Assembly: GCA_027064845.1 (NCBI GenBank)
Contig: JAMOPC010000361.1
Location: 1-38,713, forward strand
Reading direction: 5' to 3'
DNA length: 38,713 nt
Origin: Desulfurococcales archaeon
GTDB lineage: Archaea; Thermoproteota; Thermoprotei_A; Sulfolobales; Desulfurococcaceae
This document shows, one piece after another, positions 10,343 through 20,596 of this stretch; position 1 is the first letter of the stretch; every line of letters begins with the position of its first letter. Made by a program: the position numbers and the translations under genes. The notes below the pieces were generated by a model, which saw only the letters and a list, made by a program, of their open reading frames with translations, was not told where the DNA came from and searched no databases.

Positions 10343-11320
10343 TTACTGCTTAGTCCTCGTTTCTCTTAATTTAACAATTTTTATTTTTCCTCTTTTCTCT
10401 GTTGCGACTATATTGAGTTTTTCAAGTTTTTTTACCTTTCTAGATACAACGCTTTTAGGAATATTTAAAGACTTAGAAATTGATGATATATTGGTGGTTC
10501 CCCCGCTCTTCTTGATATAATCGAGTATGAGTAGATCCCTATCGTCTAACGCACTAGTATAAACCTGTATTTCGTGTTTCTTACGTACTAAATACCTAGC
10601 TATCAGTATAGCTGCGGGTAAGACTATAGCTAATATAATGGCTAAAAATACATATGGATATATAATGGGATTCTCGGATTTATGATCTGTTCCGGGAGGG
10701 ATGGTGTAATTGGAAGTAGTTAAAGGAGGTGATTCATTAACATGGATATAGTTACTACTTATAGGAATATAGTAGATACGGATGCAATCGGTAATGTTGC
10801 TAGGAAAATATACGAACTTTACCCAGTTCTTTGAATACATAATATCGTCAGGGATTTCTTTTGGGATAATTATCCAGGATCTATTAAACTCTATAACAAC
10901 TTTTCCTTCAGGCTTCTCTAACTTAATAAGCCATAAGCTCTTATTCTTAAATGTTAAATCATTAGTATAATATATGATCGTAACATTTGTCTCATTATAT
11001 AAAAGGATATTCAGAGTGTTTGTAGTATTATCATATTTTAATATATATGCTGTACCATTTGTATTTATGAAAAATAGATTATTAATGGGTTTTCCATCTA
11101 ATAATATCTTGTAATAGTAGTTTAGCGCCGTGAATGAGATAGTAACTTTTACTTCTCCAGTAGGGAAAACCGTATATATTGTTTCTAAGGAGTTATATTT
11201 TCCATTTATACTAATCGAATAACATGTTGGAATAATGGTATTTAGCATTAATAGAATAATTAGAAATAATGGATAAATATGCTTTGCAGAAAACTCTCTC
11301 ATAAATATTCCTCTTATCAT
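10343..11320 (-). CDS. Membrane-spanning regulator: signal peptide, extracytoplasmic domain, TM, C-terminal cytoplasmic winged HTH
   Basis: TM 'YPYVFLAIILAIVLPAAILIARYLV' followed by 'DDRDLLILDYIKKSGGTTNISSISKSLNIPKSVVSRKVKKLEKLNIVATEKRGKIKIVKL', a MarR/ArsR-like wHTH. Confidence 0.75.
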   Translation of the reverse strand: MIRGIFMREFSAKHIYPLFLIILLMLNTIIPTCYSISINGKYNSLETIYTVFPTGEVKVTISFTALNYYYKILLDGKPINNLFFINTNGTAYILKYDNTTNTLNILLYNETNVTIIYYTNDLTFKNKSLWLIKLEKPEGKVVIEFNRSWIIIPKEIPDDIMYSKNWVKFVYFPSNITDCIRIYYIPISSNYIHVNESPPLTTSNYTIPPGTDHKSENPIIYPYVFLAIILAIVLPAAILIARYLVRKKHEIQVYTSALDDRDLLILDYIKKSGGTTNISSISKSLNIPKSVVSRKVKKLEKLNIVATEKRGKIKIVKLRETRTKQ

Positions 11321-12369
11321 TTCTTAAACGTGTAATTAATCTTTACTATGGGGATTAAATTCCTTAGGTAACCTATAATAACGCCATTACAATGGATTTC
11401 TTCTCCCTGAGATAGTTTTGGTGGATTTTCTATTATAATGATTCCGTCTGAAGAGTATTTAGATTCTACATATATAATGAATACCCCACTATAAATTGTT
11501 CTATTTTCAAATATAATTGTTCCATTGACCTTATACATTCTGGTTTCAGGTATGTATATTGTTCCGGGAAGGCTATAATTGCTTAGGACTATGGCATTTA
11601 TAGACATTGTTTTATTTAGTAGGTCTTTCATTATCATTACCTTATATATGAAAGTAATATTATCTTCTTTATATTCTTTTAAGGTTTGATTATATAGTTC
11701 AATCAGGTTCGGAAGTAATATGTTATTGTAAATGTCTCTGCTCACTATACTCATCAATGTTGTATTAATTGATTTAAATAGTTCTATTAAGAATTCTTGG
11801 CTTTTCTTATTTATAATGTTTCTAATAGTTCTAGAAATGTTGTAGATGATTTTATTATTGAACTTTTCTAATTTACTTGTTTTATTAAGTTTTTCTATTT
11901 GAACTTCTTTAATTCCTGTAGTGTTTTCATATGTTTTAATGATGTCTCTTAATAGTAATTCATTATATAGGGTTTCATTATATTCTGTTTTAATATTTGA
12001 TCTTTTTATTGCTTCAATGAGTAGTAGGAATACATATTCGAGATTTGCATAACACTTTTTATTGTAACTCGTGTTGATACAATACTCCTTTGTTGATTCA
12101 ATATATTCTTCTATTTCAGGATCAATTATAGATTTGTTAATAGCTTTGATTCTTTGAACTAAGTCTTCTAGATAAAGTATTATTTTATGAAGAGATTTTG
12201 TTTTCTTAATATTTTCCTGTCTTGATCTTAAATCTTGATAAATGAATTTATTATTAATTATCTTATTTTGCGTAGTGTCGATTTCCGCTGTTATTATGCT
12301 TGTTAAGATAGGAATCAACAATATAACTATGTAAAGAAGTATAACTCTGGTTCTAAATTTTTTAAACAA
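11317..12369 (-). CDS. Secreted protein, helical Lys/Glu/Asn-rich domain plus C-terminal beta domain
   Basis: Signal peptide-like N-terminus (RVILLYIVILLIPILTSIITA); 4-nt overlap with downstream wHTH gene. Confidence 0.6.
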   Translation of the reverse strand: MFKKFRTRVILLYIVILLIPILTSIITAEIDTTQNKIINNKFIYQDLRSRQENIKKTKSLHKIILYLEDLVQRIKAINKSIIDPEIEEYIESTKEYCINTSYNKKCYANLEYVFLLLIEAIKRSNIKTEYNETLYNELLLRDIIKTYENTTGIKEVQIEKLNKTSKLEKFNNKIIYNISRTIRNIINKKSQEFLIELFKSINTTLMSIVSRDIYNNILLPNLIELYNQTLKEYKEDNITFIYKVMIMKDLLNKTMSINAIVLSNYSLPGTIYIPETRMYKVNGTIIFENRTIYSGVFIIYVESKYSSDGIIIIENPPKLSQGEEIHCNGVIIGYLRNLIPIVKINYTFKK

Positions 12370-12596
12370 GCTTAATCACCTATATACTTGATCATACTTG
12401 TTAATAATATGATGCTAATGAATTATTTTCTTAATATTATTTTAATATATTGGTTGTTTTATAGATTTAAGGACTAAACAATATTGGAACCTTAAAGAAA
12501 CTATGTCGAAACAATGATTTAATGATCTTTGTCTGAAAAGATAATCTTAATATATAGGGTAGGTTCCTATAAAATAATGAGACACTATCTAACTGG

Positions 12597-15500
12597 GTGG
12601 AAGGTATGAATAAACGTATTTCTGGCAAAATAATAACTATAGTTCTTGTAGCAATACTGATTCTAAACATTGCAACAGTCTCAGTAACCAATACAAGATT
12701 GATCTCGAATGAGCCTCATAACTATAAATCAAATGATCAAGGAACGAGAACTTTCAGCAAATTGAATGTAAATACTTTACTACTTCCACATAAGATTGAT
12801 CCGAAGATACTGGATCGTGACTACTTAGCGAAAAGAATAAGGGAACTAGAGCAAGCCAGAATCCTCGAGGAAAATGAGACCAAACTCATATTGAAAGTAT
12901 CTGATACAGCGAAATTAGATGATATTCAGAAAGTGCTAGAGAGATACTATGCCTCGATCCTTAAAGTTTATGAGTATATGGGGGTTATTCTAATAAGAGT
13001 CCCAACCGATGACGTTGTTACTGTTCAAAGGTTATCCATAGAGCTCGCTTCACTTAGCGACGTCGAATCCATATGGTTCGACGACGCCTTTAAAATTAAT
13101 ACAACGCTCTTCGATACGAGTGCTTTACTAGGTTTTGCAATATCTCACGGATACGGTATAAACGGATCAGGCATTAAAGTAGCAATACTAGATACTGGAA
13201 TTGATGCCTCACACCCAGAACTTAACGGGTCACTAATTGCATGGACCGATTTTATTAACAACCAGCAAAACCCCTATGACGATAATGGCCATGGAACTTT
13301 TGTAGCAGGCATTATAGCGGCAAGAGGAGTAGTTAGATTCATGGATGGTGAAAAATGCTGGCACACAATACTATATGATAATAGTGGAGAATTCAATTAT
13401 CCTGGACCAGCAAATCTCACTTATGAAGTCAATGTAACGGGCTATTCTGGATTTAACCTTACAGTAGAATGGTTACAGAGGTACTCCATAGAGCAAGGAT
13501 ATGATAAGGGAGAAGTATTATATAGATTTGATAACACTTCATGGACCCTGCTAGCAACCTACACTGGATCGAATTTCTCTCTTCAGCACATTCAGTATAA
13601 TATCACTATTCCAGTAAATGCCACTAAGTTCTATATATCCTTCATATATGAACCAGACTATTCCGCCCAGCGTATGGGTTGGTTCATAGACGACATTAGA
13701 ATAACCGTAAATGGCACAACCCTTCTCTACGATGACGTAGAGGGTCCACCTCCACAGGGATTAATAGAGGCAAAACTATGGGTAAGGACGACTGATAGAT
13801 TAGTTGGAGTAGCACCAGGAGCTTCTCTAATGGTTGCTAAAGTATGTAGCTCGAGTGGTGGATGTCCCTACGATGCTATCCTTAATGGAATATATTGGGC
13901 TGTTCTAGGACCAGATCAATCGCCTAACACTGGTGATGAAGCAGACGTTATCTCCATGAGTCTTGGTGGACCAGCATATAGCTATGACATTCTAATGCAA
14001 ACGATTGACTGGGCGTATTCAATGAACGTAACATGTGTAATAGCTGCTGGTAACTCTGGACCAGGATATAAGACTGTAGAATCGCCGGGTGCTGCTAGGG
14101 GAGCAATTGCTGTAGGTGCATCAACCAAGCTGAATACGATAGCTTACTTTAGTAGCTGGGGTCCAAGCCCTATTGATTATACGATCAAGCCGGATATAGT
14201 AGCTCCTGGACGTTACATAGTATCAACGTATTCAGCTCAGGCAGCAGGATATCCTTCTGGAGCCTATGTCTTAGCTGTTGGTAGCGGTACAAGCTTCTCA
14301 ACACCCCATGTCAGCGGTATTGTGGCTCTAATTAAACAGGCTCACCCAACATGGACTCCTGAAGAGATAAGAGCCGCTCTAGTATCTACAGCGACAGAAC
14401 ACATTATACCAAACTCCTACACTCCAAGCATAGTCAACCCATATATTGAAGGAGGAGGATTACCAAATATCAATAGAGCTATAGAGACAGAATTCTTGCC
14501 AGTTCCTGCGATAGTGAGTTTTGGACAAGTCGTTCCTAAGGAAGCAACTAACTTATCCAGCGAGGTACTTTTAAAGAACTATGGAACATCTCCACTAGGA
14601 GTTATCGTTATTTCAGTAGAGCTATACGATGATAAAGGAAATGATTACTCATCATGGATACAGGAACCAATAATAGGAGAATCATGGAATATTACTCCAG
14701 GAAGTAGCGCTATTCTCCCCATTAATGTCACTGTTCCTCAAGGGGCTGGCTCCGGTTACTATTGGGGAAGAATACTATTACAAACATCTGATGACCAAGT
14801 ATATCAAGTAATATTCGGGTTCACGATATTACCAATAATACATATATCAGGAACCGTATACGATGTTTCAACAGATCTTCCTCTCGGCGGCGTAAATGTA
14901 ACGGTAATCCGTGACGATACTGGAGAAGTTCTAGACTGGTGCATAACTGATAGTGAGGGCAGATTCAATGTAACGGCAATAGGTGATACACCAATTAGAA
15001 TACTAGGAAACCTTACAGGCTACTATCTCTATATGACTACAAGCTTAAGATATAGTAGCAACGTGACAGGTTTCGAGATCTACATGACTCCCAGATACGG
15101 TTACTATGATAAACAAGTGCTTGTCGTAGTGGATACAGAGTATGGCGGATGGTCTTTATCCTATGATCCTTCAGAAGATATAACGATACTTAATGGTACC
15201 TTAGGCATTGTGGACAGAATATGGCATAACTCCAAACAAGGCGTTGCATATGATGCAATAATGTCTGGTGACTTCCCCGTAGTTGTCTGGCTTAGTGATG
15301 GAATATGGAGCCCTGTCAACGATATATACGACTATATAGCCTTGATATCAGTTAGTCAAGAGAATGGTAGAGGAATTCTTCTAGAGGGCGGAGATATTGG
15401 CTGGTATCATAGCGGAGACTATCTAATGTGGTATGTAGCACACGCTCAGTTCTATCAAGATCTAGAACCCGATGTGTATCAATTATTCGTATCTAGATCA

Positions 15501-16604
15501 CATCCATTAACAAGCGTATTACCGAGCAACTTTACAATTGATTCAACTTACTCCGGTTACCCAGATGTAGTAATTCCTGTAAACAACGGTACAGATATTG
15601 TGAACTGGACAGATTATAGCGGGTCAGCTATAGTAGTATATGATGGTAGAGTGTTTGGAGGAGCTAGAACAGTATATATTGCCTTTGCATTAGAAGCTAT
15701 GGAGTCCAGCCTAAGGACAAAGTTCGCAAATATTTCGATAATATGGTTGCTTGACCAGGGATCGCCGATATATACAGGGCATAAGATCGAGGTAACCTAC
15801 AACTATAAGGCTGGAAGAATAATGGCTTACTGGCAGCCATTCATAGACCCACCATTCAATATAATAGTAGAGCAAAGAGTATACCTCAACGGCACTCTTA
15901 TAGCTACTCTTCCATCATCAGTAACTTCAATAGATCTAACATCCTATGTCGCTAAAGGCAAATTATACAATATCACAGTAGAGGCGATCGACTTATTAAA
16001 CCAGTCAACCACAGTATCTGCATTGTTTAAGATAGTACCCCCAGGACTAAAAGGTGAAGCAGTAGGTTTCTCAGAACCAGGTATATTCGAGGAGGACTTA
16101 GGATTAACATTCCCAGGCAAAGCCACAGTGTCGGTAAGGGATTCACCTGCGTCAATACAAATATATGAGCTAAACAGATTCCAATTCACACCACCTGAAC
16201 CAGAAAAAATAATACTCTATAGCGTTGACTTCAGCATACAGAACCCAGAAAACTTTGAGCAAATAATACTATCACTCAAATACCCACTCAGAATATTTTA
16301 CTTGAATAAATCCTCAGTAAAACCATACTGGTGGGATGGAAGCACCTGGAGAGAATTCAGTAACTTCACAATTGATACGAGGAACAACATATTAACGATC
16401 TATATAGACAATAGTACTACTCCATCATTATCAGATCTAATAGGAACACCGATAATAATAACTGGTGAAAAGATCCCAGTAGGCGGAGAAATAACCATAT
16501 CCAACAGCCCTGTAGAACAATCCCTAGAATTAATAGTAGCGATAATAACGAACTTAACAATAACTCTTACAGCAATTCATCTCCTAAGAACAAAAACTAA
16601 ATAA
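12597..16604 (+). CDS. Large secreted S8 subtilisin-like serine protease with inserted domain, carboxypeptidase regulatory-like domain and C-terminal membrane anchor
   Basis: Catalytic motifs 'VKVAILDTGIDASHPEL' (Asp), 'DDNGHGTFVAGIIA' (His), 'GSGTSFSTPHVSGIVALI' (Ser); 'ISGTVYDVSTDLPLGGVNVTVIRDDTGE'; C-terminal 'PVGGEITISNSP' plus TM plus RTKTK. Likely start ATG at 12606. Confidence 0.93.
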   Translation: MEGMNKRISGKIITIVLVAILILNIATVSVTNTRLISNEPHNYKSNDQGTRTFSKLNVNTLLLPHKIDPKILDRDYLAKRIRELEQARILEENETKLILKVSDTAKLDDIQKVLERYYASILKVYEYMGVILIRVPTDDVVTVQRLSIELASLSDVESIWFDDAFKINTTLFDTSALLGFAISHGYGINGSGIKVAILDTGIDASHPELNGSLIAWTDFINNQQNPYDDNGHGTFVAGIIAARGVVRFMDGEKCWHTILYDNSGEFNYPGPANLTYEVNVTGYSGFNLTVEWLQRYSIEQGYDKGEVLYRFDNTSWTLLATYTGSNFSLQHIQYNITIPVNATKFYISFIYEPDYSAQRMGWFIDDIRITVNGTTLLYDDVEGPPPQGLIEAKLWVRTTDRLVGVAPGASLMVAKVCSSSGGCPYDAILNGIYWAVLGPDQSPNTGDEADVISMSLGGPAYSYDILMQTIDWAYSMNVTCVIAAGNSGPGYKTVESPGAARGAIAVGASTKLNTIAYFSSWGPSPIDYTIKPDIVAPGRYIVSTYSAQAAGYPSGAYVLAVGSGTSFSTPHVSGIVALIKQAHPTWTPEEIRAALVSTATEHIIPNSYTPSIVNPYIEGGGLPNINRAIETEFLPVPAIVSFGQVVPKEATNLSSEVLLKNYGTSPLGVIVISVELYDDKGNDYSSWIQEPIIGESWNITPGSSAILPINVTVPQGAGSGYYWGRILLQTSDDQVYQVIFGFTILPIIHISGTVYDVSTDLPLGGVNVTVIRDDTGEVLDWCITDSEGRFNVTAIGDTPIRILGNLTGYYLYMTTSLRYSSNVTGFEIYMTPRYGYYDKQVLVVVDTEYGGWSLSYDPSEDITILNGTLGIVDRIWHNSKQGVAYDAIMSGDFPVVVWLSDGIWSPVNDIYDYIALISVSQENGRGILLEGGDIGWYHSGDYLMWYVAHAQFYQDLEPDVYQLFVSRSHPLTSVLPSNFTIDSTYSGYPDVVIPVNNGTDIVNWTDYSGSAIVVYDGRVFGGARTVYIAFALEAMESSLRTKFANISIIWLLDQGSPIYTGHKIEVTYNYKAGRIMAYWQPFIDPPFNIIVEQRVYLNGTLIATLPSSVTSIDLTSYVAKGKLYNITVEAIDLLNQSTTVSALFKIVPPGLKGEAVGFSEPGIFEEDLGLTFPGKATVSVRDSPASIQIYELNRFQFTPPEPEKIILYSVDFSIQNPENFEQIILSLKYPLRIFYLNKSSVKPYWWDGSTWREFSNFTIDTRNNILTIYIDNSTTPSLSDLIGTPIIITGEKIPVGGEITISNSPVEQSLELIVAIITNLTITLTAIHLLRTKTK

Positions 16605-16774
16605 TAAGAAACAAAAATCTTTTTTAACCCACCACATCTTGTTCTTGTTGCACAATAAGCCTTTCTTGAACCTATTGTAGTTTTTGCAATAATTGTCTAT
16701 TTTCCTATAAATCTGTTTGTACTTCGAAATACTCTTATTCTGCTTGACATAATATATAAGTTTTTACCAGAACA

Positions 16775-16784
16775 TTTATATTTA
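16775..16784 (+). promoter_or_regulatory. Candidate TATA box for the 828-aa secreted protein gene
   Basis: 'tttatattta' about 55-60 nt upstream of ATG 16838; plausible archaeal TATA, not verified. Confidence 0.3.
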
Positions 16785-16828
16785 AGATGAACCACTAGAA
16801 TTTTACAGATACAAAATATTATGAATGG

Positions 16829-19315
16829 GTGAAGTATATGTATAAAAAAGTCGGATTAGCTATAGTACTAGCGTTATTCATACTCTCAAATGTTCCATTA
16901 ATAACAGTTTCACAGGCTCCAACAGTATCATATTCTCCTATGAAGCAATTAAAAGGAGTACTAGAGGAAGATAGAGAGGCATACATGAATGCTGACGGAA
17001 ACCCCTTACATGAAGACATTGCAAACGCTGTATTTCAGGGTCCCGGCATATTTGGTTCACCTACTGTAGGTTATATGAAGAACCTAGAACTAGTATTAAC
17101 AAGGTTAGGAACCATCGGTAACATGACATATAGAGAATGGAGATGGGAAAACACACCACAAATGAGCAGCAAACCAGGATTCCCAAGCACTCTCGAAGAC
17201 GTACTTAACGGCTACCCGTTAGAGGGATGGGTAGTCTACTATAAGGCAAGAATAATTGACCCCTCCTCCGAGAGCCTTGACAACCCAAGTGGAGTGGTTG
17301 TAGCAACATACTCAGCACTAGGCAGTACATCAATTGATAAAGGAAAAGTACTACAGTCAGACTACTTCTACATTGTTGATAGTGGAATAACCTCTGAAGT
17401 ATGGGTTGACAACCCAAGACTATACGTAGTGAAATACGTTATACCACTAAGAGCTGAGATAAACCACGACAAAGAAGGTACCCCAATTAATGAAACAATC
17501 TATGCAGACTTCCAGCTAACAATCATAATCGTATTCAACAAAGTCACAAAATTCGTTGAAATATTCCAGAAACTAGATGCAACCTTAGTAGCAATGCCAC
17601 ACGATTGGAAGATAGAATTGAAATTCGGAATGGCTAGAGAAGCTATCCTAGACGCTAATCCAAATAGCGACAAAGCATTCTATGGTTGGAAAACACTAAA
17701 ACTAACCGACCCTGAGGAAGTATTCCTAGTTCTAAGCTGGGTAAACAAGACACTTGATCCATATATACAGCCTCCGGGAAGCTATTATGCAGCATATGCT
17801 TTAGCATATCCTGTCCCAGAGTCTTTTGCAATATCATCAACTATATACAACTATGACGACACGTCAGCCATATGGAGTCACAACCCAATTGATAGCGATA
17901 CGTATAAGGACTATGTAGCATTAAACCTTACCACGGGTGATCAAGCATTAATAAGATTTGATTGGAAAGGATCATTGACAATGATAGTTAATCCATCACC
18001 AACTTCTGAGACATCATCCACAGGCTGGAAGATGATAATGTACGGTATATATGATGTAACCCCAACATATGATGGCGGAGTTGGTGGAATGTTTGAAAGA
18101 GGAGAACTAATGATCAATCCTGATGAGTATTATATCGGTAATATTACCAACCTAGTAAAAATGCCTGATAATGTCACTATAACTGAGTGGTTACATACAG
18201 GCACTTTGGGCTATCTAAACGGTCTTGTCAACGAAACAACATTAATGAGCCATGAAGGCACACTTACAAAGTATGTATCATACCTCGACATTGACCAAGA
18301 CGGAAACAAGGATGAAGCAGAAGACCTAGACGGAGATAAAGTCTCTTCAAGCGATGAATACGATATAGCATACTCATGGTATCCAACAGAAGAATTTATC
18401 TGGCAGTTAAGCTGGAAGTTCAGACCACCAGTATTCTGTAAGGAAATAGAGACAGTTTGCTGCAGATACTCTGGTAATGAGTTTGTAGGAAACGACTTCT
18501 TAGTCATGCCATCACCAGGTGCTACACCAGACGCAGCAGGCTCAGCATGGTTAAACGGACTATTCGAAGCATGGCTAGTGACATTTGATGTCGAAGCATA
18601 TAACATGGAGGCAACAGTAGGATATACAAATCCGGCAAACAAGATGCTACCCTACATGATGCTAAGACTAGAGCCCATACCATCAACAACCGAAGTATAT
18701 AGATCAAGTACATGGAAGTCTGGAAGAGTAGGACATTACATGACAGACGATTTAAGAGTTTTGCCACAGATGGAGTGGACTGATGTAACATGGACTCAGT
18801 GGAGAGACGTACACTACTTCGCAATATCAGTTGCTGGCATACACCCCAACCTATTAACGTTCTATGCAAATGACTTCGTACCAATAGTAAGACCTATTGG
18901 TGGAGACTATGGCCCAGGATACTTAGTAGTACTACCAGTGACTGGACCTGTATCGATCTCAGAGTATGTTGGCGGAGACGTAGGAGCCGGAGTAATTGCA
19001 CTAGCAAGAGATCACTTCAACAATACTTACTTAATAGTATACGGATTAGACGCACAAGACACCTACTGGACAGCGTGGTTTGCAACATTCCAGTTACTAA
19101 ACTTAGATGAAGAATACCTATGCAGTCAAGCAATAATGATAGAAATAGACTACAGCAACATAGGACACGAATGGGGCGACGGAACCGGCATACCAATAGC
19201 ACATCCCAACTATCCATTCGTAAATGGTGAACCAGGATTCACAATATTATATAAGGCTATAGAACACGGAAACCTAGATGGAGACTGGAGCTGCGGCTGT
19301 GGAATCAGAATGTGA
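16829..19315 (+). CDS. Large secreted surface protein of unknown family, S-layer-like candidate (likely start ATG at 16838)
   Basis: Signal peptide (KKVGLAIVLALFILSNVPLITVSQA); no C-terminal TM; Ca-loop-like motifs; GGTGA 5 nt before ATG 16838. Confidence 0.75.
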   Translation: MKYMYKKVGLAIVLALFILSNVPLITVSQAPTVSYSPMKQLKGVLEEDREAYMNADGNPLHEDIANAVFQGPGIFGSPTVGYMKNLELVLTRLGTIGNMTYREWRWENTPQMSSKPGFPSTLEDVLNGYPLEGWVVYYKARIIDPSSESLDNPSGVVVATYSALGSTSIDKGKVLQSDYFYIVDSGITSEVWVDNPRLYVVKYVIPLRAEINHDKEGTPINETIYADFQLTIIIVFNKVTKFVEIFQKLDATLVAMPHDWKIELKFGMAREAILDANPNSDKAFYGWKTLKLTDPEEVFLVLSWVNKTLDPYIQPPGSYYAAYALAYPVPESFAISSTIYNYDDTSAIWSHNPIDSDTYKDYVALNLTTGDQALIRFDWKGSLTMIVNPSPTSETSSTGWKMIMYGIYDVTPTYDGGVGGMFERGELMINPDEYYIGNITNLVKMPDNVTITEWLHTGTLGYLNGLVNETTLMSHEGTLTKYVSYLDIDQDGNKDEAEDLDGDKVSSSDEYDIAYSWYPTEEFIWQLSWKFRPPVFCKEIETVCCRYSGNEFVGNDFLVMPSPGATPDAAGSAWLNGLFEAWLVTFDVEAYNMEATVGYTNPANKMLPYMMLRLEPIPSTTEVYRSSTWKSGRVGHYMTDDLRVLPQMEWTDVTWTQWRDVHYFAISVAGIHPNLLTFYANDFVPIVRPIGGDYGPGYLVVLPVTGPVSISEYVGGDVGAGVIALARDHFNNTYLIVYGLDAQDTYWTAWFATFQLLNLDEEYLCSQAIMIEIDYSNIGHEWGDGTGIPIAHPNYPFVNGEPGFTILYKAIEHGNLDGDWSCGCGIRM

Positions 19316-19504
19316 TCAAATTTTAAACCTTAGTATAAAAAATAAATATATAACTTTTTTTAAAACCTATAATCATTAATCTAACTCAACTCCTCAAAAC
19401 AATAAAGGAACGAAATAAAGCATATATACATTATTTTATATTAATTTGACATCATGAACTGGATAAAATGTTTTTAAGAATTATAAAAATGAAAGTGGTC
19501 AGAT

Positions 19505-20596
19505 TTGCATATTAAGATAAGTAAAAGATCAATATGCGTATTTTTAATATTTGTTATCATAAGTATAGCCTATCGAGCGTATATAATAGAATCATTTTCT
19601 CATAATAGCAGTTTCACGGATTACGGGTCGTTAGCGTCAGAAAATTCGGTTTATAATAAAGTATATGTTCCGGATAATATTTCTTCAATAAATACGGCTT
19701 TGAGCATGGTTTCTCCTGGTGGAACAATATATCTTAAAAAAGGAGTTTATAACGAATATGTCAGAATAAATAAATCAGTCAGAATTATCGGTATAGGAGA
19801 AGTTATCATAACGAACAGAATAATAATATCTTCAACGAAAAACGTGTCAATCCATAATGTATCTATATCAATCTTTCCTCCCGGTTCTGAAGAAGCACTC
19901 ATTATTTACAATTCGTCTAATATAAAATTATTCAACATTAGTTTCATTTACTCAGGTATAATAATTACTAGATCTCAAAATATATTAATAATTAATTCTA
20001 ATTTCGAAAAGGTAAGTTTTCCCTCAATAATAATAAAGAACAAATCACATAATATCACCATAGAATATAATGTTTTCAACAACGTATACACTGCATTAAC
20101 AGTCTTTGATGGAAGCAATATTATTTTTTCTTTTAACAAAATTTTCCAGACTAGGTCATATGGTGTAAAACTGTTATCTAAATCAATGAATGTAAAAGTT
20201 TATCTTAATAATTTCTACGATGATGTAAAATGCTATGATGAGGGAAGAAATAATCTCTGGTATGATCCCATTACTAAGCTAGGAAACTACTGGGAACACA
20301 CTACCAAAACAATCGAACATAATCTAAATAATCAGACCTGTAATTATTATATAAGAATAGATGGTTCAGCAAATAATATTGATAAATACCCATTATGCTC
20401 TAGTTATGAAAATTATATATCAATATTTAAGAACACCCATGATCATAGATTCGAAAATACGAGTATCACAGGTACATCAGTTCCTTCTACAAGATCCGAT
20501 AGACCTACATATATCTTAACCGCTTTACCAATATGCATCCTTATATTAGTTCTTCTAATTCTAATTTATTACAGGAGGAGAAAGAGAAATGAGTAA
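19505..20596 (+). CDS. NosD/PbH1-type right-handed beta-helix surface protein with C-terminal TM anchor
   Basis: 'DNISSINTALSMVSPGGTIYLKKGVYNEYVRINKSVRIIGIGEVIITN' NosD-like; repeated 'SKNVSIHNVSI/SSNIKLFNISF/SQNILIINSNF' rungs; C-terminal TM plus RRRKRNE. Confidence 0.8.
   Translation: MHIKISKRSICVFLIFVIISIAYRAYIIESFSHNSSFTDYGSLASENSVYNKVYVPDNISSINTALSMVSPGGTIYLKKGVYNEYVRINKSVRIIGIGEVIITNRIIISSTKNVSIHNVSISIFPPGSEEALIIYNSSNIKLFNISFIYSGIIITRSQNILIINSNFEKVSFPSIIIKNKSHNITIEYNVFNNVYTALTVFDGSNIIFSFNKIFQTRSYGVKLLSKSMNVKVYLNNFYDDVKCYDEGRNNLWYDPITKLGNYWEHTTKTIEHNLNNQTCNYYIRIDGSANNIDKYPLCSSYENYISIFKNTHDHRFENTSITGTSVPSTRSDRPTYILTALPICILILVLLILIYYRRRKRNE

Noticed and set aside
12597-16604. Identity with the described STABLE protease of Staphylothermus
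   Set aside because: Size and class are similar, but identity cannot be shown without alignment, and no tetrabrachion-like coiled-coil gene is adjacent.
17205-19217. Minus-strand ORFs inside the 828-aa gene
   Set aside because: Antisense shadow ORFs within a well-supported CDS.
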